NCBI RefSeq assembly: GCF_004364315.1
Contig: NZ_SOBR01000002.1
Coordinates: 496,001-560,000 of the forward strand
Direction: 5' to 3'
DNA length: 64,000 nucleotides
Origin: Chromohalobacter marismortui
GTDB taxonomy: Bacteria; Pseudomonadota; Gammaproteobacteria; Pseudomonadales; Halomonadaceae
Both the position numbers and the translations under genes were made by a program. Under the pieces are notes generated by a model. That model was not told where the DNA came from. It searched no databases and was given only the letters and a program-made list of their open reading frames with translations. Shown here piece by piece: positions 48,683 through 57,913 of this stretch (within the stretch, counting starts at the first letter, position 1; every line of letters begins with the position of its first letter).

Positions 48683-50065
48683 TCAGGCCTCGGCGTCACT
48701 GGGGGCCAGCGGAGATCCAGGCAACCAGACACGCGCGGCAAGACCGCCAAGCGAGGCACGTGACAGCGAGAGCCGACCGCCGTACAAGGTCATCAGGTCC
48801 TCGACAATGGATAACCCCAGGCCGGCGCCGGAACGCTGCTCATCGAGACGCATGCCGCGGGTCAGGGCGGCATCACGCTGCTGCTCACTCATGCCCGGGC
48901 CGTCATCCTCGATCAGCAGCTCGGCGCCGCCGGCCTGCGGATAAAAGCGCAGCGTGACCCGACGGTCGGCCCAGCGCATCGCATTCTCCAGCAGGTTGCC
49001 GACCACTTCCTGCAAGTCTTGTGCTTCCATGCGCACCTTGAGGTCGTCGGACACCGATTGCGTCAACTGGATACCCCGCCGCTGTCCCATACGCGTCAAG
49101 CCTTCGAGCACCGGCGTCAGGGCTTGCGCGGCATCGATCTTATAGGTAAGCACGCCACCCCCGGCCGCCGAGGCACGGGCGAGATGATGGCGCACGGCAT
49201 CATCGATGCGCCCCAACTCACCACGCACCCGATCCCGTGTATCCGGCGGAAAGCGCTCAGCGAGGGTAGTGAGCACGCTGACCGGCGTCTTGAGCGCATG
49301 CGCCAGGTTGCCGGCCGCGTGACGCCCACGCTCCATCAAGTGCTTGTCGCGTTCCAGCACCCCGTTCATCGCACGCGCTAGGCGGGCCAGCTCGTCGGGC
49401 AGAAAATGCGTCTCGAGGCCATCGGCGTCACCGGATTCGACCGCACGCAGATTGGCGTGCATGCGGCGCAATGGCGCCAGTCCCCAGCGAACCTGAATCG
49501 CCAGCCCCATGAGCAGCAACGCCCCAAGCGCGAGCAGCGACAATCCCAGCAGCCACTCGAAACGCGCCACTTCCGTATTCAGTTCCTCGCGAGGGGCCGC
49601 CACACTGACATGCAATGGCGCGGCATGCCCCGGTAGACGAATGTCACGTTCGATGACACGCAAGTGCTTGCCCCGCGGCCCTTCCACGTTCCTGACGTTG
49701 AGTCCCGAGACGTTATCCACCGCGAGTCGTTGATCCCACAACGAGCGCGAGGTCAGCGTGTTACCGGTCCCGTCGCGAACCTGCCAGTACCAGCCCGAAA
49801 AAACACGCTCGAAGCGTGGATCACCCAGCGAGCGCGTCATGCGCAGGTCGTTGTTCTGAGCGTCGAGCTGCACCCCCGCCAGCAAGACATTGAGCCATGA
49901 TTCGAGACGGGCATCGAAGGCAGTGGTGACGGCATCGCGGAAGTTATAAGCCAGCCCCGCACCCGCCAGCGGCAGCGCCACCATGACCAGCAATAGTGAC
50001 GTGATCAGTAGCCGGGCACGGATCGAGGTACGGGCAAGACGTTGGCGCCAGGCGCGTCGCCTCAT
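48683..50065 (-). CDS. PhoQ-like sensor histidine kinase
   Basis: 460 residues. Membrane helices at about 18-40 and 172-192 flank a periplasmic domain of about 130 residues. The H-box NLAHALKTPVSVL is of the PhoQ type; N-box NLLENAMRWA and G-boxes DDGPGMS and GAGLGLSIV follow. It overlaps the response regulator gene by 4 bases and is the last gene of the PepSY-regulator-kinase operon. Whether it senses magnesium, as in enterics, or another signal cannot be read here. Confidence 0.88.
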   Translation of the reverse strand: MRRRAWRQRLARTSIRARLLITSLLLVMVALPLAGAGLAYNFRDAVTTAFDARLESWLNVLLAGVQLDAQNNDLRMTRSLGDPRFERVFSGWYWQVRDGTGNTLTSRSLWDQRLAVDNVSGLNVRNVEGPRGKHLRVIERDIRLPGHAAPLHVSVAAPREELNTEVARFEWLLGLSLLALGALLLMGLAIQVRWGLAPLRRMHANLRAVESGDADGLETHFLPDELARLARAMNGVLERDKHLMERGRHAAGNLAHALKTPVSVLTTLAERFPPDTRDRVRGELGRIDDAVRHHLARASAAGGGVLTYKIDAAQALTPVLEGLTRMGQRRGIQLTQSVSDDLKVRMEAQDLQEVVGNLLENAMRWADRRVTLRFYPQAGGAELLIEDDGPGMSEQQRDAALTRGMRLDEQRSGAGLGLSIVEDLMTLYGGRLSLSRASLGGLAARVWLPGSPLAPSDAEA

Positions 50066-50733
50066 TGCTCACCCTCGGGTGCCACGAGCCGATAACCTTG
50101 CCCGCGCAAGGTCACGATGCGCTGGTTGCCGAGCTTGCGGCGCAAACGGCTGACTTGCACGTCGATGACGTTGGAATCGGGCTCGTGATCGCGATCATAG
50201 ACATGTTCGGACAGTTCGGTGCGGGTCACGATGCGCGGCGCGGCGTGCAACAGGTACGCCAGCAATCGCGATTCCTGGGCCGTCAGCGTGATCGGGCGTC
50301 CTGCCAGCGTGACACTGCCGGCATGCGTGTCCAGCGCCAACTCGCCCAGCCGGAGAATGGGATGAGCGTGTCCATGGCTACGTCGCACCAGGGCACGCAG
50401 ACGAAACAACACCTCGGCAGTCTCGAAGGGTTTGGTGACGTAGTCATCGGCGCCGGCGGAAAAACCGGCGGCCTTGTCCGACCAGCGCTCGCGCGCCGTG
50501 AGCACCAACACCGGCAGATCGATGCCATCCTCGCGCCAGGCTGAGAGCCAACGCGTACCGTCACCATCGGGCAGCCCCAGGTCGAGTATCACGGCGTCAT
50601 AGGATTCGACACGCACCAGATAATCAGCGTTTTCGCCGGTCGCAGCATGCTCCCACAGCAACCCCGCTTCACCGAGTGCCTCACCGAGCGCCTGCGCGAG
50701 CGCCGTATCATCCTCGATCAGCAACACTTTCAT
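50062..50733 (-). CDS. PhoP-like response regulator (OmpR family)
   Basis: 223 residues. Acidic pair D8, D9 (in IEDD), phospho-acceptor near D51 (VILDLGLPDGDG) and K near 101 (VTKPFE) form the receiver. The C-terminal winged helix contains RTELSEHVYDRDHEPDSNVIDVQVSRLRRKLG, the PhoP/QseB-type recognition region. It overlaps genes on both sides by 4 bases. Two sets of 11-base-spaced ATGAA repeats in the divergent promoter region are its likely sites. Confidence 0.9.
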   Translation of the reverse strand: MKVLLIEDDTALAQALGEALGEAGLLWEHAATGENADYLVRVESYDAVILDLGLPDGDGTRWLSAWREDGIDLPVLVLTARERWSDKAAGFSAGADDYVTKPFETAEVLFRLRALVRRSHGHAHPILRLGELALDTHAGSVTLAGRPITLTAQESRLLAYLLHAAPRIVTRTELSEHVYDRDHEPDSNVIDVQVSRLRRKLGNQRIVTLRGQGYRLVAPEGEQ

Positions 50734-51071
50734 GGACGCGTCATCCCATCGATGTTGACCCCTTCGATGCCCAACATCTCGCCGGTCGTGGCATCGAATT
50801 CGAACGCCACCACCTGCCCTTGCGGGCCGATCATCTCGATTTCATAGCGCGGGAGATCAGCGTCGCGCGCAAGCTCCACTTCCAGCACCTGGCCGATGTA
50901 GTGGCGCTCGAGCCAGTCGAGCACCTCGGACAACGCCACCACGTGCCCCTGTTCCACCTCACGGTGCAGAGAGCGCCATTCGTCATCGTCTGCCGCCACC
51001 AGCGACTGGCAGGCCATGAGCCCCACTGCCACCAGCGTCAGCGCTTTGATACAGCGATTGAAGCGTTTCAT
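50730..51071 (-). CDS. Periplasmic PepSY domain protein, first gene of the PhoPQ-like operon
   Basis: 113 residues. A signal peptide is cleaved near residue 26 (SLVA-ADD). One PepSY domain fills the rest (ALSEVLDWLERHYIGQVLEVELARD..., ending FEFDATTGEMLGIEG). PepSY proteins bind or inhibit periplasmic partners and are often co-expressed with envelope two-component systems. Start ATG 51071; a GTG two codons upstream is also possible. Confidence 0.85.
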   Translation of the reverse strand: MKRFNRCIKALTLVAVGLMACQSLVAADDDEWRSLHREVEQGHVVALSEVLDWLERHYIGQVLEVELARDADLPRYEIEMIGPQGQVVAFEFDATTGEMLGIEGVNIDGMTRP

Positions 51072-51095
51072 GGGCACAAGTTTGCCTCAGCCGAC

Positions 51096-51189
51096 ATGAA
51101 TGCAGCATGAATAATTCACGGACTCGGCGCCGGATGCCTTTTAACCGTCGAACATGCCCGGCACTCGGTAACATGAATGAAAGATGAAC
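51096..51189. promoter_or_regulatory. Two pairs of 11-base-spaced ATGAA repeats
   Basis: Pair 1 is ATGAAT at 51096 and 51107. Pair 2 is ATGAAT at 51173 and ATGAAC at 51184. Within each pair the repeats begin 11 bases apart, and the pairs are 77 bases apart, which is seven times 11. OmpR/PhoB-type regulators bind such direct repeats. They lie between the divergent PepSY genes, so the PhoP-like regulator is the obvious candidate. Confidence 0.65.
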
Positions 51190-51288
51190 ATCGTTTTCAG
51201 GTGACTGCAAGGTAGACGGCGTTAGCGTACCTCTGAGCGCAATCGCGGTATCGACATACCGGCTTTGAGACGACAGTGAGGAGTGATC

Positions 51289-51762
51289 ATGAAAACGATG
51301 CATATGCTGATGATGCCGATGGTTCTCACGGGCGGCCTATCCACCGCCGCATTCGCCAATGATGGCAGCCTAACGCCCAGCGAGCTCGAGTCACTGCTCA
51401 ACGATGCCGACGCCTATGGCGTCACCCATTACGACGAAATCGCCATCGATGACAATAATCGTCTCGAGGTGGAAGGCTGGCGTGACGATGGCTGGCAGCT
51501 CGATATCGACATGCTGGTCAAGGACGGCAGTCTGGTGCACGAGAAACGTCACCAGGACACCATTCCCGACTGGAGCCTGAACAGCGCCGAATTGCGCCAG
51601 GCACTGGACAATGCCCGGGACGCCGGCATGAAACGCTTTGCCGAATTGGATGTCGATGGGAGAGGGCATGTGGATATAGAAGGCTACGACACCCAGAATA
51701 GTGAGCTGGACCTTCGCCTCGAACGCGACGGCCTCACCATCACCGGAGTGGAACATGACTGA
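51289..51762 (+). CDS. Exported PepSY-like protein, duplicated domain
   Basis: 157 residues. A signal peptide is cleaved near residue 24 (AAFA-NDG). Two related halves follow (about 30-85 and 95-150), each with LxxALxxAxxxG then a beta hairpin; compare the endings VEGWRDDGWQLDID and IEGYDTQNSELDLR. That fits paired PepSY or BLIP-like repeats of exported proteins. ATG 51289 follows AGGAG. It is divergent from the PhoPQ-like operon and shares its control region. Confidence 0.75.
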   Translation: MKTMHMLMMPMVLTGGLSTAAFANDGSLTPSELESLLNDADAYGVTHYDEIAIDDNNRLEVEGWRDDGWQLDIDMLVKDGSLVHEKRHQDTIPDWSLNSAELRQALDNARDAGMKRFAELDVDGRGHVDIEGYDTQNSELDLRLERDGLTITGVEHD

Positions 51763-52105
51763 TCGACAGCACAATGCCGCCTGGCAGGCGGCGCAGCAAT
51801 GGCGAGAACGGGCGCGTCAGTCGCGTCCCTCACAGGGGGCGGGAGGGCTCAAGTTGCTCGCCACCTGGTTAGTGGTCGGCGTCATGATGATCGTCGGCAC
51901 TCTGCTCGGCCTGTTTTTCCTGATCGTCGGCTGGGCGATGCTACCGTTTCTGCGCCACCGCATGAAAAAGCGTGCCGAGACCTTTCGCGCCGAGCATGCG
52001 CGCCCGGTCGGTGGCAGCGGCGCGCAGGACGGCACACAGACGCGAGACGACGCACATTCGTCTCATGTGCTCGAAGGCGATTATCGGGTCAAGTCCGACG
52101 ACTGA
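51755..52105 (+). CDS. Small membrane protein downstream of the PepSY-like gene
   Basis: 116 residues. A polar N-terminus of about 35 residues, a double hydrophobic segment (about 34-65) and a charged C-terminal tail suggest a hairpin or two-pass membrane protein. It overlaps the upstream gene by 8 bases, so the two are coupled. I do not recognise a family. Confidence 0.7.
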   Translation: MTDRQHNAAWQAAQQWRERARQSRPSQGAGGLKLLATWLVVGVMMIVGTLLGLFFLIVGWAMLPFLRHRMKKRAETFRAEHARPVGGSGAQDGTQTRDDAHSSHVLEGDYRVKSDD

Positions 52106-52170
52106 GCGTGTGTTCCAAAGCGGCGTCTCTCGTCGCCTGCGAACATTCAGGCGTCACGGGACAAAAAAAT

Positions 52171-52187
52171 GGCACGCCAGGCGTGCC
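52171..52187 (-). terminator. Second minus-strand terminator after the tRNA operon
   Basis: GGCACGC-CAG-GCGTGCC hairpin, followed on the minus strand by ATTTTTTT. It may back up the terminator at 52261-52289 or end a separate short RNA. On the plus strand it also lies about 65 bases after the small membrane protein gene. Confidence 0.65.
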
Positions 52188-52260
52188 AGAAACGACTGCT
52201 TGCCTGTCGACACGCACAGGTATAGCCGTCAAGGAAGGGAAAACATGCACCGAGACGAAA

Positions 52261-52289
52261 AAGCCCGCCCCCGTATGAGGGGCGGGCTT
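52261..52289 (-). terminator. Terminator of the tRNA operon
   Basis: Perfect 11-base arms AAGCCCGCCCC/GGGGCGGGCTT with a 7-base loop, followed on the minus strand by a TTTTTC tract. It begins seven bases after the 3' end of the last tRNA-Arg. Confidence 0.88.
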
Positions 52290-52295
52290 GGAATT

Positions 52296-52372
52296 TGGCG
52301 CGCCCGGGAGGATTCGAACCTCCGACCACCTGATTCGTAGTCAGGTACTCTATCCAGCTGAGCTACGGGCGC
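52296..52372 (-). tRNA. tRNA-Arg (anticodon ACG), second copy
   Basis: 77 nucleotides including an encoded CCA. The acceptor arms are GCGCCCG/CGGGCGC with discriminator G. The anticodon loop CTACGAA sits on stem CCTGA/TCAGG, giving ACG, whose first base should be modified to inosine. The T-arm GGAGGTTCGAATCCTCC is normal. It is identical to the copy at 52460-52536. Confidence 0.97.
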
Positions 52373-52459
52373 TAAACGCGATGACGGTCGACGACCGTTG
52401 TTTCGCATAGAGAGCGACTTGCTCTCGCATTGCTGTGTGACGATTCCGCCAACATAAAG

Positions 52460-52536
52460 TGGCGCGCCCGGGAGGATTCGAACCTCCGACCACCTGATTC
52501 GTAGTCAGGTACTCTATCCAGCTGAGCTACGGGCGC
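52460..52536 (-). tRNA. tRNA-Arg (anticodon ACG), first copy
   Basis: 77 nucleotides, same sequence as the downstream copy, with encoded CCA at 52460-52462. The two are 87 bases apart and follow tRNA-Ser, so all three are probably cut from one precursor. Confidence 0.97.
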
Positions 52537-52565
52537 GAAACTTCGATGCAATGCATCGGGTTGAA

Positions 52566-52658
52566 TGGCGGAGAGAGAGGGATTCGAACCCTCGATGGGG
52601 CTACAAACCCCATACTCCCTTAGCAGGGGAGCGCCTTCAGCCACTCGGCCATCTCTCC
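52566..52658 (-). tRNA. tRNA-Ser (anticodon GCT)
   Basis: 93 nucleotides with a long variable arm and encoded CCA. Acceptor arms are GGAGAGA/TCTCTCC. The loop CTGCTAA on stem CTCCC/GGGAG gives anticodon GCT, which reads AGC and AGU. A tRNA-Ser then tRNA-Arg block downstream of csrA is common in gammaproteobacteria. Confidence 0.97.
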
Positions 52659-52685
52659 CTCATCAACACGGCGCGTATGTTACCG

Positions 52686-52691
52686 ATTATA
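52686..52691 (-). promoter_or_regulatory. -10 box of the tRNA operon promoter
   Basis: Read on the minus strand this is a perfect TATAAT, about 28 bases before the tRNA-Ser 5' end. The stretch after it is fairly GC-rich, as in stringently controlled stable-RNA promoters. No good -35 hexamer was found at 16-18 bases. Confidence 0.6.
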
Positions 52692-52888
52692 CTGGGGTCT
52701 TGTCTAGAGAGGATTGAAAATCTTTTGATATCAATCCATACCGCAACTGCTTGCTTGGCGAGCGGCTCGCTGATCGCGCTGGGCGAGTGACAAACTGCTC
52801 AATCTAGAAGGCATGCCTGACATACATAAGCCCGAGCCGATAAAGGGGACGACTTCACCAGCTCAGACGGTCTCACGCATGCACCACT

Positions 52889-53086
52889 TCAAACGCTTGA
52901 ACCGCCGTCTTCACCATCGGTTTTCTCGCGCTGAATGCGCTGGTAAATCTCTTCGCGATGTACGGCTACGTCCTTGGGTGCATTGACACCGATACGGACC
53001 TGATTTCCTTTCACTCCTAGGACCGTAACGGTAATGTCGTCGCCAATCATCAGTGTTTCACCGACGCGACGGGTCAGGATGAGCAT
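52889..53086 (-). CDS. csrA: Carbon storage regulator CsrA/RsmA
   Basis: 65 residues. [20 protein letters not shown] is the invariant N-terminus, with R44 (in [13 protein letters not shown]), the key RNA-contact residue, present. The dimer binds GGA motifs in mRNA leaders, usually blocking translation. The start 53086 has an AAGGAG site that itself contains GGA, and another GGA is upstream, consistent with autoregulation. A CsrB-like antagonist RNA lies at 62975-63214 in this window. Confidence 0.97.
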   Translation of the reverse strand: MLILTRRVGETLMIGDDITVTVLGVKGNQVRIGVNAPKDVAVHREEIYQRIQREKTDGEDGGSSV

Positions 53087-53154
53087 GTCTGATCTCCTTC
53101 TCAGGCTTTCTTCCAACGGGATGCATGCACCGCCAAGCGACAGTACGGGGGTAA

Positions 53155-53184
53155 ATTATGCTTCATAGACGCCCCGAGAGCCAA
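53155..53184 (-). promoter_or_regulatory. Predicted csrA promoter
   Basis: On the minus strand, TTGGCT (53179-53184), an 18-base spacer and CATAAT (53155-53160). The leader would be about 60 bases and contains two GGA motifs, one within the ribosome site. Confidence 0.5.
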
Positions 53185-53303
53185 TCACGCGAGCACGCAT
53201 CCAAGAGCGCACTGAACGGAAGATGCCATATGGCCTTCCGGCGTCGTCCTGACGCAACTCTCAGCGTAGAAGCCGATGAGCCGAGAAGGCCAAATTTCTT
53301 TTT

Positions 53304-54548
53304 TTATTCGCCCTGTATGCTGTCTTTATCGAGCCCGAAAGCAGTGTGTAGCGCGCGCACGGCCAGTTCCATCTGCTTCTCATCGATCACCACGGAAATC
53401 TTGATCTCCGAGGTGGAGACCATGCGGATATTGATGTTTTCCTCGGCCAGCACACGGAACATCTTGGACGCCACACCGGCATGCGAGCGCATGCCCACGC
53501 CGACCAGCGAGACCTTGGCGATATTCTCGTCGCCACGCAACTCGCCACCGCCCAGCGCCGGGATCACCTGATCTTGCAGGATGCTGTGCGTCTGTTTGAA
53601 ATCGCTTTTGGCCACGGTAAACGTGAAGTCGGTGTAGTCACCGGCCGGGGCCACGTTCTGCACGATCATGTCGATTTCGATGTTGGCATCGGCAATGGGC
53701 CCCAGGATCTTGGACGCCACGCCCGGCACATCGGGGGTGTTGAGCAACGTCAGCTTGGCTTCACTGGAGGTGAAGGCAATACCGGAGATCAGCGGTTCTT
53801 CCATGGAGGCCTCTTCTTCTTCAGCGACGATCAGGGTACCGGGGCCGTCCTCGAAACTGGACAGCACACGCAACGGTACATTGTATTTACCTGCAAACTC
53901 GACGGCGCGAATCTGCAATACCTTGGAGCCCAGGCTGGCCAGCTCGAGCATTTCCTCGACGGTGATGGAGGACAAGCGCCGAGCCTTGGAGCAGACCCGC
54001 GGGTCGGTGGTATAAACGCCGTCCACATCGGTGTAGATCTGGCATTCATCGGCCTTGAGCGCCGCCGCCAGGGCCACACCCGTGGTATCCGAACCGCCGC
54101 GCCCCAACGTGGTGATGTTGCCCTCGTCGTCGACACCCTGGAAGCCGGCCACGACCACGACCTGACCGTCGTCGAGATCGGCCTGAATGTCGTCGGTCTC
54201 GATACGCTGGATACGCGCCCTGGTGTAGGCACTGTCGGTCTGGATGCCGACCTGACCGCCGGTATAGGACGTCGCCGCCACCTCCAGCTTATGCAAGGCC
54301 ATGGCCAGCAGCGAGCTGGTGACCTGCTCGCCGGTGGACACCAGCATATCCATCTCGCGCGGCGTGGGCTCATCATTGATCTGGCTCGCCAGATCGATCA
54401 GCCGGTTGGTTTCCCCGCTCATTGCCGACACCACGACGACCACTTGGTGGCCCTCGTCGCGGAATCGCTTCACTTTTTCGGCGACGGCCTTGATGCGCTC
54501 CACCGAGCCCACCGAGGTCCCCCCGAACTTCTGTACGTATAGCGCCAT
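53304..54548 (-). CDS. lysC: Aspartate kinase
   Basis: 414 residues, monofunctional aspartokinase. The N-terminus [14 protein letters not shown] holds the ATP-binding motif. Two ACT domains are at about 265-410 ([30 protein letters not shown] and [22 protein letters not shown]), the site of feedback control by lysine and threonine. It makes aspartyl phosphate for Lys, Thr, Met and, in halophiles, ectoine. The alaS-lysC-csrA order is conserved in many gammaproteobacteria. Confidence 0.96.
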   Translation of the reverse strand: MALYVQKFGGTSVGSVERIKAVAEKVKRFRDEGHQVVVVVSAMSGETNRLIDLASQINDEPTPREMDMLVSTGEQVTSSLLAMALHKLEVAATSYTGGQVGIQTDSAYTRARIQRIETDDIQADLDDGQVVVVAGFQGVDDEGNITTLGRGGSDTTGVALAAALKADECQIYTDVDGVYTTDPRVCSKARRLSSITVEEMLELASLGSKVLQIRAVEFAGKYNVPLRVLSSFEDGPGTLIVAEEEEASMEEPLISGIAFTSSEAKLTLLNTPDVPGVASKILGPIADANIEIDMIVQNVAPAGDYTDFTFTVAKSDFKQTHSILQDQVIPALGGGELRGDENIAKVSLVGVGMRSHAGVASKMFRVLAEENINIRMVSTSEIKISVVIDEKQMELAVRALHTAFGLDKDSIQGE

Positions 54549-54629
54549 GGCTGCCTATCCGTGGTGGTTTTCCCAAGCATGAATGAAGAAAAGGGCCGGC
54601 GCCATGCGCACGACCCTTTTCACACGATC

Positions 54630-57236
54630 TTACTCGCCGAGCCGAGCCTCGACCCAACGCGGCACACTCGCCAGGGCATCGGGCAATGCCTGTGGCCGCG
54701 AGCCGCCCGCCTGGGCCATGTCGGCCCGGCCACCGCCCTTGCCGCCGACCTGCTCGGCGACATGCTTGACCAGATCGCCGGCCTTGAGGCGCGCGGTCAG
54801 ATCATCGGTGATGCCGGCGATCAGGCTGACCTTCTCGTCGCCGGCCACGCCCAGCACGATGACGCCCGAGCCCAGCTTGTTCTTGAGCTGATCGAGCAGG
54901 CCGCGCAGTTCCTTGCCACCGATACCTTCGACCTGCTTGGCGAGCACCTTGACGCCCGCCACCTCGCGCACCTCGGCCAGCATATCGCCGCTCGCGGCAC
55001 TCGCCAGCTTGGCCTTGAGCCGCTCGAGTTCCTTTTCCAGGCTGCGATTGCGCTCGAGCGTGGCGTCGAGACGCGCCTCCACCTGCTCGGGTTTTGCCTT
55101 GAGCTGCTCGGCGACACGCAGGACCTTGGCTTCCTGATCGCGGAAATACGCCAGCGCGCCTTCGCCGGTCACGGCTTCGACGCGGCGCACGCCCGCGGCG
55201 ACCCCCGCCTCGCTGAGAATGTGGAAACACCCTATATCGCCGCTGCGTGCCACGTGTGTGCCGCCACACAGCTCGATGGAGAAATCGTCGGCCCCGATGG
55301 TCAGCACGCGCACATTATCGGCATATTTGGCCTCGAAGAGCGCTGCAGCGCCCTTCGCCTTGGCCTCGTCGAGGGTCATTTGCTCGATACGCGTGTCGGC
55401 GTTGGCGAGGATCTGGGCATTGACGATACGCTCGACCTCCTCGAGCTGTGTCGGCGTCATCGCCTCGAAGTGGCTGAAGTCGAAGCGCAGGCGCTCCGCC
55501 GTCACCAACGAGCCCTTCTGCTGTACGTGCTCGCCCAATACTTGCTTGAGCGCCTCGTGCAGCAAGTGCGTCGCCGAATGATTGCGCATGGTCGCCGCCC
55601 GCAGATCGGCATCGACCTGCGGCGTGACGCTGTCGCCCACTTCGAGGCATCCCTCGACGAGCACCCCATGATGCAAATGATGACCGCCCTGCTTCTGGGT
55701 ATCGGTCACCTGGAAACGCGTGCCGTTGGCGTTCAAGTAACCGGTGTCGCCGGCCTGTCCACCCGACTCGCCATAGAACGGCGTACGATCCAGCACCACG
55801 ACACCCTGCTGCCCAGCTTCGAGCGCCGCCAGGGCATTGCCTTGGCGATCCACCAGGGCGGTGACACGGGCCTCGTCTTCCAGCCGCTCATAGCCGGTGA
55901 ACGCCGTCTCACCCTCCAGGTCGAGCGCCGCCGTATAGTCGGCGCCGAACTGGCTGGCTGCACGGGCACGCTCGCGTTGCGCCTCGAGCTCACGCTGAAA
56001 GCCGACTTCATCCGGCGTCACGCCACGCTCACGGCAGACATCCGCCGTCAGGTCGAACGGAAATCCATAGGTATCGTAGAGTTTGAAGACGGTTTCGCCC
56101 GGCAGCACGTCGCCTTCGAGCGTATCCAACGCATCCGTCAACAGGCCCATGCCGTGATCCAGTGTCCGCGCGAACTGCTCTTCTTCCTTGAGCAGTACCT
56201 TCTCGATCTGTACGCGGGTCTTGCGCAGTTCCGGGTAGGCATCGCCCATTTCGGCATCCAGCGCTGCCACCAGCTTATGGAAGAACGGCGCGCGCGTACC
56301 GAGCTTATGGCCATGGCGGATGGCGCGACGGATGATGCGCCGCAACACGTAACCGCGCCCTTCGTTGGACGGCAATACGTCGTCGGTGATCAAGAAAGCA
56401 CAGGAACGGATATGATCGGCGATCACGCGCAGTGACGGCGCACTGGTGTCCGCATAGCCCGTGGCTTGTGCCGCGGCATCGAGCAGATTCTGGAACAGGT
56501 CGATCTCGTAATTGGAATGCACGCCCTGCATCACCGCCGCGACACGTTCCAGGCCCATGCCGGTGTCGATGGACGGCTTGGGCAACGGATTCAGCGTGCC
56601 CGCACTATCGCGGTCGAACTGCATGAACACCAGATTCCAGATCTCGATGTAGCGATCGCCGTCCTCGTCGGGGCTTCCCGGCGGGCCACCCGCAACCTCG
56701 GGCCCATGATCGTAGAAGATCTCCGAGGACGGGCCACAGGGGCCGGTATCGCCCATCTGCCAGAAGTTGTCCTCGTCGAGCTTGGAGAAGCGCGCCGGAT
56801 CGACGCCGATTTCCTCTTTCCAGATGTTCTCGGCTTCGTCGTCACTGACGTGAACGGTGACCCAAAGCTTCTCGGCCGGCAGCCCCAGACGCTCGGTCAG
56901 AAATGTCCAGGCAAAGCGAATGGCGTCACGCTTGAAGTAATCCCCGAAGCTGAAGTTCCCCAGCATTTCGAAGAAGGTGTGGTGACGCGCGGTGTAGCCG
57001 ACGTTATCCAAGTCGTTGTGCTTGCCCCCGGCACGCACGCAACGCTGCGGCGAGGTGGCGCGTACGTAGGGGCGCGGATCGCGTCCCAGGAAGACGTCCT
57101 TGAACGGCACCATGCCGGCATTGGTGAACAGCAACGTCGGGTCGTTGCTGGGCACGAGTGAACTCGACGGCACGATGGTATGGCCGTGCTCCTCGAAGAA
57201 CGTCAGAAAGGCTTGTCTGATGTCTGCGCTTTTCAT
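54630..57236 (-). CDS. alaS: Alanyl-tRNA synthetase
   Basis: 868 residues. Class II catalytic core at about 1-240 ([14 protein letters not shown], then [22 protein letters not shown]), tRNA-recognition region to about 455, editing domain at about 550-710 with HxxxH (HSATHLLH) and CxxxH (CGGTH) zinc ligands, and a C-terminal dimerisation domain. It charges tRNA-Ala and clears Ser/Gly errors. ATG 57236 starts [11 protein letters not shown], the usual N-terminus; the longer frame is spurious. Confidence 0.97.
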   Translation of the reverse strand: MKSADIRQAFLTFFEEHGHTIVPSSSLVPSNDPTLLFTNAGMVPFKDVFLGRDPRPYVRATSPQRCVRAGGKHNDLDNVGYTARHHTFFEMLGNFSFGDYFKRDAIRFAWTFLTERLGLPAEKLWVTVHVSDDEAENIWKEEIGVDPARFSKLDEDNFWQMGDTGPCGPSSEIFYDHGPEVAGGPPGSPDEDGDRYIEIWNLVFMQFDRDSAGTLNPLPKPSIDTGMGLERVAAVMQGVHSNYEIDLFQNLLDAAAQATGYADTSAPSLRVIADHIRSCAFLITDDVLPSNEGRGYVLRRIIRRAIRHGHKLGTRAPFFHKLVAALDAEMGDAYPELRKTRVQIEKVLLKEEEQFARTLDHGMGLLTDALDTLEGDVLPGETVFKLYDTYGFPFDLTADVCRERGVTPDEVGFQRELEAQRERARAASQFGADYTAALDLEGETAFTGYERLEDEARVTALVDRQGNALAALEAGQQGVVVLDRTPFYGESGGQAGDTGYLNANGTRFQVTDTQKQGGHHLHHGVLVEGCLEVGDSVTPQVDADLRAATMRNHSATHLLHEALKQVLGEHVQQKGSLVTAERLRFDFSHFEAMTPTQLEEVERIVNAQILANADTRIEQMTLDEAKAKGAAALFEAKYADNVRVLTIGADDFSIELCGGTHVARSGDIGCFHILSEAGVAAGVRRVEAVTGEGALAYFRDQEAKVLRVAEQLKAKPEQVEARLDATLERNRSLEKELERLKAKLASAASGDMLAEVREVAGVKVLAKQVEGIGGKELRGLLDQLKNKLGSGVIVLGVAGDEKVSLIAGITDDLTARLKAGDLVKHVAEQVGGKGGGRADMAQAGGSRPQALPDALASVPRWVEARLGE

Positions 57237-57366
57237 AGAAATTCCGTGGCGGTGTGCGTTAGGCGCTGCGGGCACGCGCGGCCCGACCGGACAAGCGGTG
57301 GGCGAGAAACGCGAAAGTCGGCGAATGACGGAAAACGAGTCGCCCCGAACCATCGCAAGGCGCACT

Positions 57367-57394
57367 AGTATAACGCGTTCGACGGGGGACTAAA
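57367..57394 (-). promoter_or_regulatory. Possible alaS promoter
   Basis: On the minus strand, TTTAGT (57389-57394), a 16-base spacer and TATACT (57367-57372). The -10 is good and the -35 poor. The leader would be about 120 bases. Confidence 0.4.
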
Positions 57395-57452
57395 GAGGTG
57401 CCGCGACAGCAGCAGGAAGGGAGGTCATGCATGGCGTGCGCCCCGCGAAGGC

Positions 57453-57911
57453 CTAGCGAGTATCCTCCCAAGCATGCGCCATGGCATGACGCACCTGATC
57501 GAAACCGAACCCGCGTGACGCCAGAAACCGCTCGCGCTTGGCGCGTTCTCGCGGCTCGCGGCCGGGTGAGTCGAAGCGTTTGGCCAAGGCTTCGCGTGCC
57601 AGGCGATGCCAATCGGGGGACTCGCTTTCGAGCGCCTCGCGCGCCATCTCGTCGCTGACACCCCGCGCGCTCAACTCGGCGCGAATCTTCATTTCCCCTT
57701 GGCCACGAAACAAACGCGAGCGGACGAACTGCTCGGCGAAGCGCGCATCGGACTGCAAACCCTCCTCGGCCAGCGCATCCAGCGCCAACGCGATGTCGGC
57801 ACGCTCATGCCCACGCGCCGCCAGTCGCGACACCAGCTCAGCCCGCGAATAGTCGCGACGAGCCAACAAGCGGATGGCATCGTCGCGAGGTGTCGTCTCG
57901 TGCTTATCCAT
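57453..57911 (-). CDS. recX: Recombination regulator RecX
   Basis: 152 residues, three-helix repeats. The pattern AIRLLARRDYSRAELVSRLAARGH, then FAEQFVRSRLFRGQGEMKIRAELSARGV and a C-terminal RFLASRGFGFDQVRHAM, is that of RecX. It caps RecA filaments and blocks their growth. It begins 2 bases after the recA stop, so it is cotranscribed and shares the SOS control of recA. Confidence 0.95.
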   Translation of the reverse strand: MDKHETTPRDDAIRLLARRDYSRAELVSRLAARGHERADIALALDALAEEGLQSDARFAEQFVRSRLFRGQGEMKIRAELSARGVSDEMAREALESESPDWHRLAREALAKRFDSPGREPRERAKRERFLASRGFGFDQVRHAMAHAWEDTR

Positions 57912-57913
57912 GG

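Noticed and set aside
53158..53571. A 137-codon plus-strand frame across the csrA-lysC gap
   Set aside because: It runs antisense into lysC and over the csrA promoter and has no ribosome site.
54561..56435. A 624-codon open frame on the plus strand opposite alaS
   Set aside because: It is antisense to a complete alaS with intact motifs. Long opposite frames are expected at this GC content, and it has no recognisable domain.
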